A DNA stretch of 64,000 bases from Vibrio cyclitrophicus (GTDB lineage: Bacteria > Pseudomonadota > Gammaproteobacteria > Enterobacterales > Vibrionaceae): contig CP065366.1 in NCBI GenBank assembly GCA_023206055.1, positions 3,472,001 to 3,536,000 on the forward strand, read 5' to 3'. The position numbers and the translations under genes were made by a program. Shown here in pieces: positions 1 through 8,653 of the stretch (its first letter is position 1; each line of letters opens with the position of its first letter). Below the pieces are notes generated by a model that had not been told where the DNA came from, did no database searches, and saw only the letters and a program-made list of their open reading frames with translations.

Positions 1-470
1 TCGCGAACAGCAGCGATAGTACGAACCAGCTTGCCAGCAGAAGCTTCTTTCATGCACATCATTAGGCGTGCGATAGCTTCGTCGTAAGTTGGTAGTGTCG
101 CTAGTACTTCAGCATCAGTAACTGCGCCTTCAAATGCAGCAGCTTTGATCTCGAAATCTTTATTCTCTTTAGCGAAGTCTTTGAAAAGACGCGCTGCAGC
201 ACCTGGGTGCTCATTAGAGAATGCGATCAGAGTTGGACCAGTGAAAGTGTCAGTTAGACACTCGTAGTCTGTACCCTGAATCGCACGGCGTGCTAGTGTG
301 TTACGAACAACTCTCATGTAAACACCCGCTTCGCGAGCTTGTTTACGTAGAGAAGTCATTGCGCCAACAGTAACGCCACGAGAATCAGCTACAACTGCAG
401 AAAGTGCACCACTGGCAGCTTCGTTGACTTCAGCAACAATTGCTTTTTTGTCTTGAAGATTTAAAGCCAT
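1..470 (-). CDS. rplJ: 50S ribosomal protein L10, N-terminal part (runs off the window)
   Basis: L10 forms the base of the ribosomal stalk, binding 23S rRNA through its N-terminal domain and carrying L7/L12 dimers on its C-terminal helix. The reading frame begins at the ATG at 470 (MALNLQDKKAIVAEV) and stays open to base 1, so about 156 residues are present and the C-terminal stalk helix lies outside the window. Residues such as AVVADSRGVTVGAMTSLRK match the conserved RNA-binding part of L10. It is the third gene of rplK-rplA-rplJ and is separated from rplA by a 242-base leader that probably carries the L10 autoregulatory structure. Confidence 0.96.
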   Translation of the reverse strand, partial: MALNLQDKKAIVAEVNEAASGALSAVVADSRGVTVGAMTSLRKQAREAGVYMRVVRNTLARRAIQGTDYECLTDTFTGPTLIAFSNEHPGAAARLFKDFAKENKDFEIKAAAFEGAVTDAEVLATLPTYDEAIARLMMCMKEASAGKLVRTIAAVR

Positions 471-544
471 TTGGATTAACCTCTGGTTGTGATTACAGCA
501 CTCATACAAAATGTAATGAGCGTTTACGATGTTATTTAAAAATG

Positions 545-660
545 AATAAATTCACTTCAAACCACAACATCGCCTACGTAGGTTTTATTAAGCCATATCT
601 CCGAAGAGTACAGCGCCTACGGTCTTGGGACGGATGACCTGAATTGCTTCAAAAACCACC
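545..660 (-). promoter_or_regulatory. Ribosomal protein L10 leader (autoregulatory mRNA structure)
   Basis: The space between rplA and rplJ is transcribed leftwards and contains the complementary stretches expected of the L10 leader, for example CCGTAGGCGCTG near 612-623 and CCTACGTAGGCG near 570-581 as read on the minus strand. In enterobacteria and vibrios the L10-L7/L12 complex binds this region and represses rplJL translation. The call rests on position and motif resemblance; no folding was run. Confidence 0.65.
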
Positions 661-712
661 CAACCACAAATATTAGGCGCAGAATTATACACTAAATCTG
701 CGCCGAAGCAAA

Positions 713-1417
713 TTAGTTTGCTTGAGTGTCAAGACTAGCTTGATCAACAGTAACACCAGCACCCATTGTAGTAGAGATGCTTACTTTCTTCAGGAAAGTA
801 CCTTTCGCTGAAGAAGGCTTAGCTTTCTTAAGAGCAACTAGAAGTGCTTCTAGGTTCTCTTGAAGCTGGTTAGCTTCGAAAGATGCTTTGCCGATAGTAG
901 TGTGGATGATACCGTTCTTGTCGTTACGGTAACGAACCTGACCAGCTTTAGCGTTCTTAACCGCTTCAGCAACGTTAGGAGTTACAGTACCAACTTTAGG
1001 GTTTGGCATAAGGCCGCGTGGACCTAGGATTGTACCTAGTTGACCAACAACACGCATTGCATCTGGAGAAGCAACAACTACGTCGAAGTTCATTTCGCCT
1101 TTTTTCACTTGCTCAGCAAGATCTTCCATACCAACGATATCTGCGCCAGCAGCTTTAGCTGCTTCTGCGTTTGCACCTTGAGTGAAAACAGCAACGCGGA
1201 TGTCACGGCCAGTACCGTGAGGTAGCACAGTTGCGCCACGAACGTTTTGGTCAGATTTACGAGCATCGATGCCTAGGTTAACAGCAACGTCTACAGACTC
1301 AACGAATTTAGCAGTCGCTAGTTCTTTAAGAAGAGCAACAGCTTCGTTGATTTCGTATTCTTTAGTTGAGTCAACTTTGTCGCGGATTACGCGCATACGC
1401 TTAGTAAGTTTTGCCAT
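713..1417 (-). CDS. rplA: 50S ribosomal protein L1
   Basis: L1 binds 23S rRNA at the E-site stalk and represses its own operon by binding the rplK leader. The 234-residue product has normal length and the signature VGQLGTILGPRGLMPNPK at about residues 125-142. It starts with ATG four bases after the rplK stop, indicating translational coupling in the rplKA operon. A leader gap to rplJ follows, as in other gammaproteobacteria. Confidence 0.98.
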   Translation of the reverse strand: MAKLTKRMRVIRDKVDSTKEYEINEAVALLKELATAKFVESVDVAVNLGIDARKSDQNVRGATVLPHGTGRDIRVAVFTQGANAEAAKAAGADIVGMEDLAEQVKKGEMNFDVVVASPDAMRVVGQLGTILGPRGLMPNPKVGTVTPNVAEAVKNAKAGQVRYRNDKNGIIHTTIGKASFEANQLQENLEALLVALKKAKPSSAKGTFLKKVSISTTMGAGVTVDQASLDTQAN

Positions 1418-1421
1418 GATC

Positions 1422-1850
1422 TTATCCCTCTACCACTAGGCCCATTGAACGAGCAGTACCAGCAATAGAACGCTTCATTGCTTCGATGTCAGCACCAGTC
1501 ATATCAGCAGCTTTAGTTTCTGCGATTTCTTGGATTTGAGCGTCAGTTACTGTGCCCACTTTTTCAGTGTTTGGACGACCAGAACCAGACTTAACGCCAG
1601 CAGCTTTCTTAAGAAGAACAGCAGCAGGTGGAGTCTTAGTTACGAACGTGAAAGAACGGTCGTTGTAAACAGTAATTACTACTGGAGTAGGTAGACCTTT
1701 CTCAACAGATTCTGTTTTTGCGTTGAACGCTTTACAGAATTCCATGATGTTCACGCCGTGTTGACCTAGAGCAGGACCAACCGGTGGACTTGGGTTTGCC
1801 ATACCAGCTGCAACTTGCAGTTTGATATAAGCTTCAACTTTCTTAGCCAT
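1422..1850 (-). CDS. rplK: 50S ribosomal protein L11
   Basis: L11 is part of the GTPase-associated centre and is needed for RelA activation. The start is placed at the ATG at 1850 (MAKKVEAYIKLQV), giving the standard 142 residues; the open frame extends 20 codons further upstream, but that extension has no L11 similarity. PSPPVGPALGQHGVNIMEFC is the conserved N-terminal signature. It is the first gene of the rplK-rplA pair. The 213-base gap to nusG contains a strong hairpin, so rplK probably has its own promoter. Confidence 0.97.
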   Translation of the reverse strand: MAKKVEAYIKLQVAAGMANPSPPVGPALGQHGVNIMEFCKAFNAKTESVEKGLPTPVVITVYNDRSFTFVTKTPPAAVLLKKAAGVKSGSGRPNTEKVGTVTDAQIQEIAETKAADMTGADIEAMKRSIAGTARSMGLVVEG

Positions 1851-1939
1851 GATATTTCCTAATTTTTGGGTACATGCGCTAGCCGTAAGGCAAGCTCCCC
1901 TTAATTTCAATTAACTCTTTCTTACTTCGATAGAAGTAA

Positions 1940-1974
1940 AAAGGCGCGAAATTATAATCATAATTCGCGCCTTT
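1940..1974 (-). terminator. Intrinsic terminator/attenuator between nusG and rplK
   Basis: On the minus strand AAAGGCGCGAA pairs with TTCGCGCCTTT around an A/T-rich loop, and a run of five T follows. It lies downstream of nusG and upstream of rplK, separating the secE-nusG and rplKA transcription units. Confidence 0.75.
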
Positions 1975-2063
1975 AACAACCCTAAAAAGGTGATTTTTTA
2001 TACTCTTTCATTTTGAACAGCTTGTTAAATAGTTATCAACAGCTTACTCAAACTAACCGAGTC

Positions 2064-2612
2064 TTAGTCTAGTTTTTCAACCTGACCGAATTCAAGCTCA
2101 ACAGGTGTTGCACGACCAAAGATCGATACAGATACCTTAATGCGGCTCTTCTCGTAATCCACTTCTTCAACAGTACCGTTAAAGTCAGCAAATGGACCAT
2201 CGTTCACACGAACCACTTCACCCGCTTCGAACATTGTCTTAGGACGTGGAGACTCGCTCGCTTTCTCTAGACGGTTCAAGATAGCATCTGCTTCTTTGTC
2301 AGTGATTGGTGCAGGACGATCAGAGGTACCACCAATGAAGCCCATAACACGAGGAATACTGCGTACTAAGTGCCATGATTCATCATTCATGATCATTTGC
2401 ACTAATACGTAGCCAGGGAAGAACTTACGTTCGCTTTTACGGCGTTGACCTGCACGCATTTCCACTACTTCTTCAGTAGGTACTAAAACGTCACCAAAGA
2501 ATTCTTCCATGTCGTGCATTTTAATATGTTCGCGTAACGATTGAGATACACGACCTTCATAGCCAGAAAAGGCTTGAACTACATACCAACGTTTTTTTGG
2601 AGCTTCACTCAT
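2064..2612 (-). CDS. nusG: Transcription elongation and antitermination factor NusG
   Basis: NusG binds RNA polymerase, suppresses pausing and links it to Rho, or to ribosomes through S10. The 182 residues match the usual length of about 181. The NGN domain (KKRWYVVQAFSGYEGRVSQ at the N-terminus) is followed by a KOW domain around residues 125-180 (GEVVRVNDGPFADFNGTVEE). It lies 13 bases after secE in the usual secE-nusG operon. As part of the rRNA antitermination complex, it acts on the boxA-bearing rrn operons found later in this window. Confidence 0.98.
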   Translation of the reverse strand: MSEAPKKRWYVVQAFSGYEGRVSQSLREHIKMHDMEEFFGDVLVPTEEVVEMRAGQRRKSERKFFPGYVLVQMIMNDESWHLVRSIPRVMGFIGGTSDRPAPITDKEADAILNRLEKASESPRPKTMFEAGEVVRVNDGPFADFNGTVEEVDYEKSRIKVSVSIFGRATPVELEFGQVEKLD

Positions 2613-2625
2613 GAATCAGAACCCT

Positions 2626-3003
2626 CTACACCCCAGTCGCTAGAGAAACTAAACGGACCATAATGCCGTCAATTCCCCAAAGCACTAGAGACATAACAAT
2701 ACATACAGCTAAAACGATCAATGTAGTTTGCATAGTTTCTTGGCGTGTAGGCCAAACAACTTTACGAATCTCCATACGAGATTCTTTTGCAAAATCGATC
2801 GCAGCTTTACCTTTAGTTGTTGTTGCTGCAACGCCTAGTGCGGCAGCAATCAGCACAACTACACCTGCAGCGCGAATTACAACAGACAATTCACCATACA
2901 GGTAATTACCCACAACAGCAGCTGCCAACAGTACAAAAGCGACTACCCACTTCATTGTATCTGCTGCACCTGAGCTATCAGGAGTCTCAGCGTTTGCTTT
3001 CAT
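2626..3003 (-). CDS. secE: Preprotein translocase subunit SecE
   Basis: SecE clamps SecY in the inner-membrane translocon. The 125-residue product has three hydrophobic segments at about residues 18-38, 43-63 and 94-116, the gammaproteobacterial three-helix form. The conserved cytoplasmic amphipathic stretch with the EIRKVVWPTRQE motif precedes the last helix. It starts with ATG at 3003 and is followed by nusG. The gap to tuf (3004-3226) carries the tuf terminator. Confidence 0.97.
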   Translation of the reverse strand: MKANAETPDSSGAADTMKWVVAFVLLAAAVVGNYLYGELSVVIRAAGVVVLIAAALGVAATTTKGKAAIDFAKESRMEIRKVVWPTRQETMQTTLIVLAVCIVMSLVLWGIDGIMVRLVSLATGV

Positions 3004-3180
3004 AAAACCAACCTGTGATAAGTCTTAAATATAGACGACAATAACCCCGCTGTTGCAGGGCACATTCCTTTGCGTTGCAAAACAACACATCTAACAGTCA
3101 TTTTAGTCAAAAAGACCGTTTAATTCTTTGCTAAGAGCTAAAATTGATGCCAAAACACCCAACTCTTTTTTCAGCGCAGA

Positions 3181-3207
3181 AAAAGGGCATCAAATGATGC
3201 CCTTTTT
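3181..3207 (-). terminator. Intrinsic terminator of the tRNA-tuf operon
   Basis: The minus strand shows AAAAAGGGCATC, a short loop, GATGCCC and a T run, directly after the tuf stop codon. It ends the tRNA-tuf unit ahead of secE-nusG. Confidence 0.85.
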
Positions 3208-3226
3208 ACTAGTGGTTCGTCAAATC

Positions 3227-4411
3227 TTATGCAAAGATTTTAGCTACAACACCAGCACCAACTGTACGGCCACCTTCGCGGATTGCGAAACGTAGACCTT
3301 CGTCCATTGCGATTGGAGCGATTAGCTCAACAGTCATTTGAACGTTGTCACCTGGCATTACCATTTCTACGCCTTCTGGTAGAGTGATGTCGCCTGTTAC
3401 GTCAGTTGTACGGAAGTAGAACTGTGGACGGTAACCCTTGAAGAAAGGAGTGTGACGGCCGCCTTCGTCTTTAGAAAGTACGTATACTTCAGACTCAAAC
3501 TTAGTGTGTGGGTTGATTGAACCTTTAGCAGAAAGTACTTGGCCACGTTCAACGTCATCACGCTTAGTACCACGTAGAAGTGCACCAACGTTCTCACCTG
3601 CACGACCTTCGTCAAGCAGCTTACGGAACATTTCAACACCAGTACAAGTAGTAAGAGTCGTTTCTTTGATACCAACGATTTCTACTTCGTCACCTACGCG
3701 TAGGATACCGCGCTCGATACGACCAGTAACTACTGTACCACGACCTTGGATTGAGAATACATCTTCAATAGGAAGTAGGAACGGTAGATCAACAGCACGC
3801 TCTGGAAGTGGAATGTAAGAATCTAGTGCTTCTGCAAGCTCAACGATCTTGTCTTCCCACTGCTTTTCGCCGTTTAGAGCGCCAAGTGCAGAACCTTGAA
3901 TTACTGGAAGGTCGTCTCCTGGGTACTCGTACTCAGAAAGAAGTTCACGAACTTCCATTTCTACTAGCTCAAGTAGCTCTTCGTCATCAACCATGTCACA
4001 TTTGTTCATGAATACGATGATGTAAGGGATACCAACTTGACGACCAAGTAGGATGTGCTCACGAGTTTGTGGCATAGGGCCATCTGTAGCAGCAACAACT
4101 AGGATACCGCCGTCCATTTGAGCAGCACCAGTGATCATGTTTTTAACATAATCGGCGTGTCCAGGACAGTCTACGTGTGCGTAGTGACGTTCAGGAGTAT
4201 CGTACTCAACGTGAGAAGTTGCGATTGTGATACCGCGCTCGCGCTCTTCTGGAGCGTTATCGATAGATGCGAAATCTTTAGCAACACCGCCGTACACTTT
4301 TGCAAGTGTAGTACAGATAGCAGCAGTTAGAGTTGTTTTACCGTGGTCAACGTGGCCGATAGTACCAACGTTTACGTGCGGTTTCGTACGTTCAAATTTT
4401 TCTTTAGACAT
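3227..4411 (-). CDS. tuf: Elongation factor Tu
   Basis: EF-Tu delivers aminoacyl-tRNA to the ribosome as a GTP complex. The start is the ATG at 4411 (MSKEKFERTKPHVNVG), giving 394 residues. An upstream extension of 18 codons in the same frame is not EF-Tu-like. GTPase motifs are GHVDHGKT (residues 19-26), DCPGHADY and NKCD, and the protein ends in the conserved VGAGVVAKI stretch. It is the last gene of the thrU-tyrU-glyT-thrT-tuf cluster, corresponding to tufB of E. coli. A second tuf copy elsewhere is usual but is not visible here. Confidence 0.98.
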   Translation of the reverse strand: MSKEKFERTKPHVNVGTIGHVDHGKTTLTAAICTTLAKVYGGVAKDFASIDNAPEERERGITIATSHVEYDTPERHYAHVDCPGHADYVKNMITGAAQMDGGILVVAATDGPMPQTREHILLGRQVGIPYIIVFMNKCDMVDDEELLELVEMEVRELLSEYEYPGDDLPVIQGSALGALNGEKQWEDKIVELAEALDSYIPLPERAVDLPFLLPIEDVFSIQGRGTVVTGRIERGILRVGDEVEIVGIKETTLTTCTGVEMFRKLLDEGRAGENVGALLRGTKRDDVERGQVLSAKGSINPHTKFESEVYVLSKDEGGRHTPFFKGYRPQFYFRTTDVTGDITLPEGVEMVMPGDNVQMTVELIAPIAMDEGLRFAIREGGRTVGAGVVAKIFA

Positions 4412-4505
4412 GGGGTGTCCCTCTAGGTACGGATTAGGTGGCTTAAAATAAGACCACGCAACCAAAAAAATGGTTTTCTTTATTAAAGGAGAAGAAGCTT
4501 TAGAC

Positions 4506-4581
4506 TGGTGCTAATACCCAGAGTCGAACTGGGGACCTCACCCTTACCAAGGGTGCGCTCTACCGACTGAGCTATATCAGC
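4506..4581 (-). tRNA. thrT: tRNA-Thr (anticodon GGT)
   Basis: A 76-base cloverleaf on the minus strand with acceptor GCTGATA/TATTAGC, encoded CCA and anticodon loop TTGGTAA. It is the last tRNA before tuf, in the same order as E. coli thrT-tufB. Confidence 0.97.
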
Positions 4582-4594
4582 ACACAAAATGAGT

Positions 4595-4669
<75 letters not shown>

Positions 4670-4708
4670 AACACGTAACTCTGTTTGAGCTATTTAACCT
4701 TTAGAATA

Positions 4709-4793
<85 letters not shown>

Positions 4794-4838
4794 AAATTTT
4801 GAGCTTTCTCTCGCTTTCCTTTATAGGAAGGGAGAAAG

Positions 4839-4914
<76 letters not shown>

Positions 4915-4927
4915 ACAAGTGGGGCGC

Positions 4928-4956
4928 ATTTTATTGAATGATTTTCCACCTTGCAA
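4928..4956 (-). promoter_or_regulatory. Promoter of the thrU-tyrU-glyT-thrT-tuf operon
   Basis: The minus strand shows TTGCAA, a 17-base spacer and TAAAAT, then a GC-rich discriminator GCGCCCC about 10 bases before the first tRNA. A GC-rich discriminator is typical of stringently controlled stable-RNA promoters. Confidence 0.75.
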
Positions 4957-5124
4957 TAGCAAATTGAAAAAAAGTGCAAAATTCTCTGACCAAACTCCTA
5001 CATACAGCTATTTAGCTCAAGGTTTACGTCTTTAACCCGCATCTAGTACAGGAAGATATTTTATTTATCTATCGCTTGATGTATTTTCCATGCACTTGTT
5101 TTGTTATCCACTATAGAGTTTTGT

Positions 5125-6048
5125 ATGAGCCCATTTATGTCATTTGACCGCGAACGTTGGTCTGAACTAAGGAATTTAGTTCCAATGACACTTTCTGAGA
5201 GCGACTTAAAAGAGCTTCAAGGCATCAATGAAAAGCTCACAATGGAAGAGGCAGTAGAGATCTATTTACCGCTATCTCGTCTATTGAATCTCTATGTAGC
5301 AGCCAGACAGAATAGAAACTCGGTACTCCACCAATTTCTAGATAAGAAAGAGAAGGCGCCACCTTTTATCATCGGTATTGCGGGCAGTGTTGCCGTTGGC
5401 AAAAGTACGACTGCGCGTCTGCTTAAAGCCCTACTATCTCGTTGGGAGAACCATCCAAAAGTTGAGTTAGTGACAACCGATGGCTTTTTGTATCCGAATG
5501 AGGTGTTAGAAGAGAAAGGGTTGATGAGCAAAAAGGGCTTTCCGGAGTCTTACGATATCAAGCGTTTAGTGAACTTTGTTTCTGATGTGAAAGCATGCAA
5601 GAGAAATGTCACAGCTCCTGTTTACTCACATCTTACGTACAACATTACTGATGACGTTAAGAGCGTCGACCTACCAGATGTGCTTATTATTGAGGGACTT
5701 AATGTCTTACAAACCGGAATGAACTACCCGCACGAGCCACATCGGGTATTTATTTCAGACTTCCTTGATTTCTCACTCTATGTTGACGCTGATAGCCAAC
5801 AAATTAAAGAATGGTACGTCAATCGCTTTATGAAATTCCGCGATGGCGCGTTTACTAAGCCTGGCTCTTACTTTAGTCATTACACTAAATTATCGAACCA
5901 AGCTGCATTGAATAAAGCGGAAGGTATCTGGAGTTCAATTAATGGCTTGAACCTCGAACAAAATATTCTTCCGACACGAGAAAGGGCTCACTTGATTCTA
6001 CGTAAAGGCGCAGATCATATGGTTGAAGAAGTGTTACTAAGAAAATAG
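5125..6048 (+). CDS. coaA: Pantothenate kinase (type I)
   Basis: CoaA phosphorylates pantothenate, the first and controlling step of coenzyme A synthesis. The P-loop GIAGSVAVGKST is at about residues 84-95, followed by TTDGF and the IIEGLNVLQ stretch conserved in type I kinases. The start is taken as ATG 5125 (MSPFMSFDRERW), giving 307 residues. A TTG at 5101 in the same frame would add eight residues and is less likely. It is divergent from the tRNA-tuf operon and convergent with birA, with only six bases between the two stops. Confidence 0.95.
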   Translation: MSPFMSFDRERWSELRNLVPMTLSESDLKELQGINEKLTMEEAVEIYLPLSRLLNLYVAARQNRNSVLHQFLDKKEKAPPFIIGIAGSVAVGKSTTARLLKALLSRWENHPKVELVTTDGFLYPNEVLEEKGLMSKKGFPESYDIKRLVNFVSDVKACKRNVTAPVYSHLTYNITDDVKSVDLPDVLIIEGLNVLQTGMNYPHEPHRVFISDFLDFSLYVDADSQQIKEWYVNRFMKFRDGAFTKPGSYFSHYTKLSNQAALNKAEGIWSSINGLNLEQNILPTRERAHLILRKGADHMVEEVLLRK

Positions 6049-6054
6049 TAACGC

Positions 6055-7020
6055 CTAGTCGCCTTTTCTTAGCGATATCTCACCACCGATATAGCTCTCA
6101 ACACCATTCTCAGTTTTGAGCAATACAGCGCCTTGTTCATCGATGCCTTGAACAACACCTTCAATTTCTCTAGGTCCAATAATCAACCTTACGTTGCGAC
6201 CTAAGAAATTATCTAAGCGGTTCCACCGTTCGACAAAATTAGACATTCCTTTCAACTCATAGTCGGCAAGAGATTTATCCCAGGCATTTATTAAAGCCTG
6301 CGCTAGCTGATTACGGTCAGGCACCTTCCCATCACACACTTCTTTAAGAGAAGTCCATGGCTGCCCGATACCTGATGTTGTTGGATCCATGGATAGGTTT
6401 AGCCCTAAACCAATCACAATATGAGCAGCGCCACCAGACTGTCCTGACAGCTCGACCAAGATACCAGCAAGCTTCTTATCATTATGGTAAAGGTCGTTCG
6501 GCCATTTGAGCTTTACACCTTCTACACCCATCTCTTCCAAAGCTTCAACAACAGCTACACCAACCACAAGGCTTAAGCCCATCGCGGCAGCCATACCTGC
6601 GTCGAGTCTCCAATACATTGAAAGGTAGAGGTTTGCACCGAATGGCGATACCCATTCTCGCCCACGACGTCCACGTCCTGCAGCTTGATATTCAGCAATA
6701 CAGACAGAACCCGATTCAAGGGTGTTAGTGCGCTCTAATAGGTGTTGGTTTGTAGAACCTATGATTGGAATGAGTTCAAGAGAAGCATCGCGATTAACTG
6801 CAGACAATTTTTCTTGGTCAAGCATATCTAAACGGCTAGCTAGCTTGTAACCCTTGCCTTGTACTCGGTAGATATCTAAACCCCACTCTTGAATACCTTT
6901 AATATGCTTACTGATAGCCGCCCGTGATACACCAATCATTTCACCCAGATCTTCACCTGAATGAAACTCACCGTCAGCAAGGCATCTCAATAGCGCAAGC
7001 TTGGTACTGTGTTCTCTCAT
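6055..7020 (-). CDS. birA: Biotin-protein ligase / biotin operon repressor BirA
   Basis: BirA attaches biotin to the acetyl-CoA carboxylase carrier protein and, with biotinyl-AMP, represses biotin synthesis. The 321 residues equal the E. coli length. An N-terminal winged helix-turn-helix (about residues 5-60, including GVSRAAISKHIKGI) is followed by the ligase domain with the biotinyl-AMP loop GRGRRGREW and the KWPNDLY motif, then a small C-terminal SH3-like domain. The ATG overlaps the end of murB by four bases, so the murB-birA pair is translationally coupled, as in E. coli. Confidence 0.97.
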   Translation of the reverse strand: MREHSTKLALLRCLADGEFHSGEDLGEMIGVSRAAISKHIKGIQEWGLDIYRVQGKGYKLASRLDMLDQEKLSAVNRDASLELIPIIGSTNQHLLERTNTLESGSVCIAEYQAAGRGRRGREWVSPFGANLYLSMYWRLDAGMAAAMGLSLVVGVAVVEALEEMGVEGVKLKWPNDLYHNDKKLAGILVELSGQSGGAAHIVIGLGLNLSMDPTTSGIGQPWTSLKEVCDGKVPDRNQLAQALINAWDKSLADYELKGMSNFVERWNRLDNFLGRNVRLIIGPREIEGVVQGIDEQGAVLLKTENGVESYIGGEISLRKGD

Positions 7021-8063
7021 GCTAATGACTCCAAAGCCTTATCTAGGTTTGTCTCACCGTCTCGTCCCATAAAGCGCACTTCATGTTCCAGTCGAATATC
7101 GAATTTATTCAAGACGGACTGGCGCACTCGCTCTGCAAGCTTAAGGATATCCATAGCAGAAGCCTCATCATAATTGATGATAACCAATGCTTGGTTAGGG
7201 TGAACCTGAGCGCCACCTTCTGTCACGCCCTTGAACTGGCATTGATCAATCAGCCAGCCAGCAGCAACTTTGATCATGTCATGATTCTCATAACCGACAA
7301 TGCTTGGGTAGAGAGCTAACAGGCGATCAAAATGATCTTTGGTGATCACAGGGTTTTTGAAGAAGCTGCCCGCATTACCTTGCACTCTAGGGTCTGGCAG
7401 CTTACTTGAACGGATAGTACACACTTCATCAAATATGGTGCGAGGAGAAAGCGTATCGGCTGCTAGGCTTTTTAACGGACCATAGTGATTACATGGCTCC
7501 CACTCTTTCGGCAACGTTAAACCAATCGCAACAACAATCGCTTTATCGTAGAGAGCGTGCTTGAAAATAGAATCTCGGTAACCAAAGAGACACTCTTCTT
7601 TGCTTAATCGCTTAACTGTATAAGTATCCAGACATAGAATATCGACATAATCGCATACGTCTTGCAGTTCAACACCATACGCGCCAATATTCTGAATCGG
7701 AGCAGAGCCTGAACAGCCGGGTATCATTGCTAGATTTTCTAAACCACCAAGCCCTTTATCTACACTCCAGCCAACCAAGCTTGGCCAATCCTCGCCACCA
7801 CTTACATGCAGTAGGTGATGACTGTCCGTCTCGGTCAACTCGATCCCGGCTAATTTATTCACGATGACCAGGCCAGCGAAGTGCTCGGTAAAAAGCATAT
7901 TACTGCCCTTACCCAGTATTAACTTAGGTAAAGCTGACCATTTGGGGTCTTTGTAAAGCGAAATCAGTTCTTCGATAGTGGTTACTTCAACCAACGCATC
8001 ACACGTCTGATCGATGGAAAAAGTATGAACATTTTTTAAACTAGCATTGAGATGGAATTGCAT
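7017..8063 (-). CDS. murB: UDP-N-acetylenolpyruvoylglucosamine reductase
   Basis: MurB reduces enolpyruvyl-UDP-GlcNAc to UDP-MurNAc in cytoplasmic peptidoglycan synthesis, using FAD and NADPH. FAD-binding features are LGKGSNMLF and GCSGSAPIQNIGAYG. The catalytic serine lies in GNAGSFFKNP and the final glutamate in EHEVRFMG. ATG 8063 (MQFHLNASL) gives 348 residues. A TTG four codons upstream (8075) has a slightly better ribosome site and cannot be excluded. It overlaps birA by four bases. Confidence 0.95.
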   Translation of the reverse strand: MQFHLNASLKNVHTFSIDQTCDALVEVTTIEELISLYKDPKWSALPKLILGKGSNMLFTEHFAGLVIVNKLAGIELTETDSHHLLHVSGGEDWPSLVGWSVDKGLGGLENLAMIPGCSGSAPIQNIGAYGVELQDVCDYVDILCLDTYTVKRLSKEECLFGYRDSIFKHALYDKAIVVAIGLTLPKEWEPCNHYGPLKSLAADTLSPRTIFDEVCTIRSSKLPDPRVQGNAGSFFKNPVITKDHFDRLLALYPSIVGYENHDMIKVAAGWLIDQCQFKGVTEGGAQVHPNQALVIINYDEASAMDILKLAERVRQSVLNKFDIRLEHEVRFMGRDGETNLDKALESLA

Positions 8064-8130
8064 GGCGATATTCAATTAACTTACACTGCGTGTCATTCTA
8101 CAGCAGATAAATCAATGGCGCAGTGACTGA

Positions 8131-8562
8131 ATGAACAATGTCATCATTACTCAATTAGACCCAGTAAAGGTTCCCCTAGTTAAACGTTTCTATAAAGAAC
8201 ATTACCCAACGGGAAAAGCGAATAAGAGTGAACTGATCTATTCGTTATTACTGGATAACGAGCTGTGCGGGATCGTGCGCTTTCGTACAATAGAAAATAA
8301 TCGCTTACTTACCGGTATGGCGATATCAAAACAACATCGTGGTAAGCAATTAGGCTCCCAACTTATGGATTATTGCGCGCAACACACGCTTACGGAAAAC
8401 GATTACTGCTTTGCGTACGCTCATCTCACCAATTTTTACGCGCGACACAAATTTATACAAGTAGACCCTAAAGACCTGCCAAATGGTTTAAGAGTTTTAT
8501 ACGATCGCTATTCGAATAGCGGAAAAGATCTCATTCCTATGCATTATCAGCAAAATTGTTAG
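8131..8562 (+). CDS. GNAT-family N-acetyltransferase, substrate unknown
   Basis: A 143-residue single-domain protein. The acetyl-CoA motif is GMAISKQHRGKQLGSQLMDY at about residues 61-80, where QHRGKQLG fits the Q/RxxGxG/A loop, followed by the usual beta-bulge and the FYARHKF segment of GNAT folds. It is divergent from murB and upstream of pssA by about 90 bases, but co-transcription is uncertain. The substrate cannot be deduced from sequence. Confidence 0.85.
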   Translation: MNNVIITQLDPVKVPLVKRFYKEHYPTGKANKSELIYSLLLDNELCGIVRFRTIENNRLLTGMAISKQHRGKQLGSQLMDYCAQHTLTENDYCFAYAHLTNFYARHKFIQVDPKDLPNGLRVLYDRYSNSGKDLIPMHYQQNC

Positions 8563-8653
8563 AGAATGCCTCGATTATCTAGTATTTGATACTATCCCTT
8601 TGGTAAAATTAAAGGTTCGCAATTTTGCATATTTTTAAGGTAAAACAGTCAAT

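Noticed and set aside
1851..1910. N-terminal extension of rplK by 20 codons
   Set aside because: The extension is not L11-like; the standard ATG at 1850 gives the family length.
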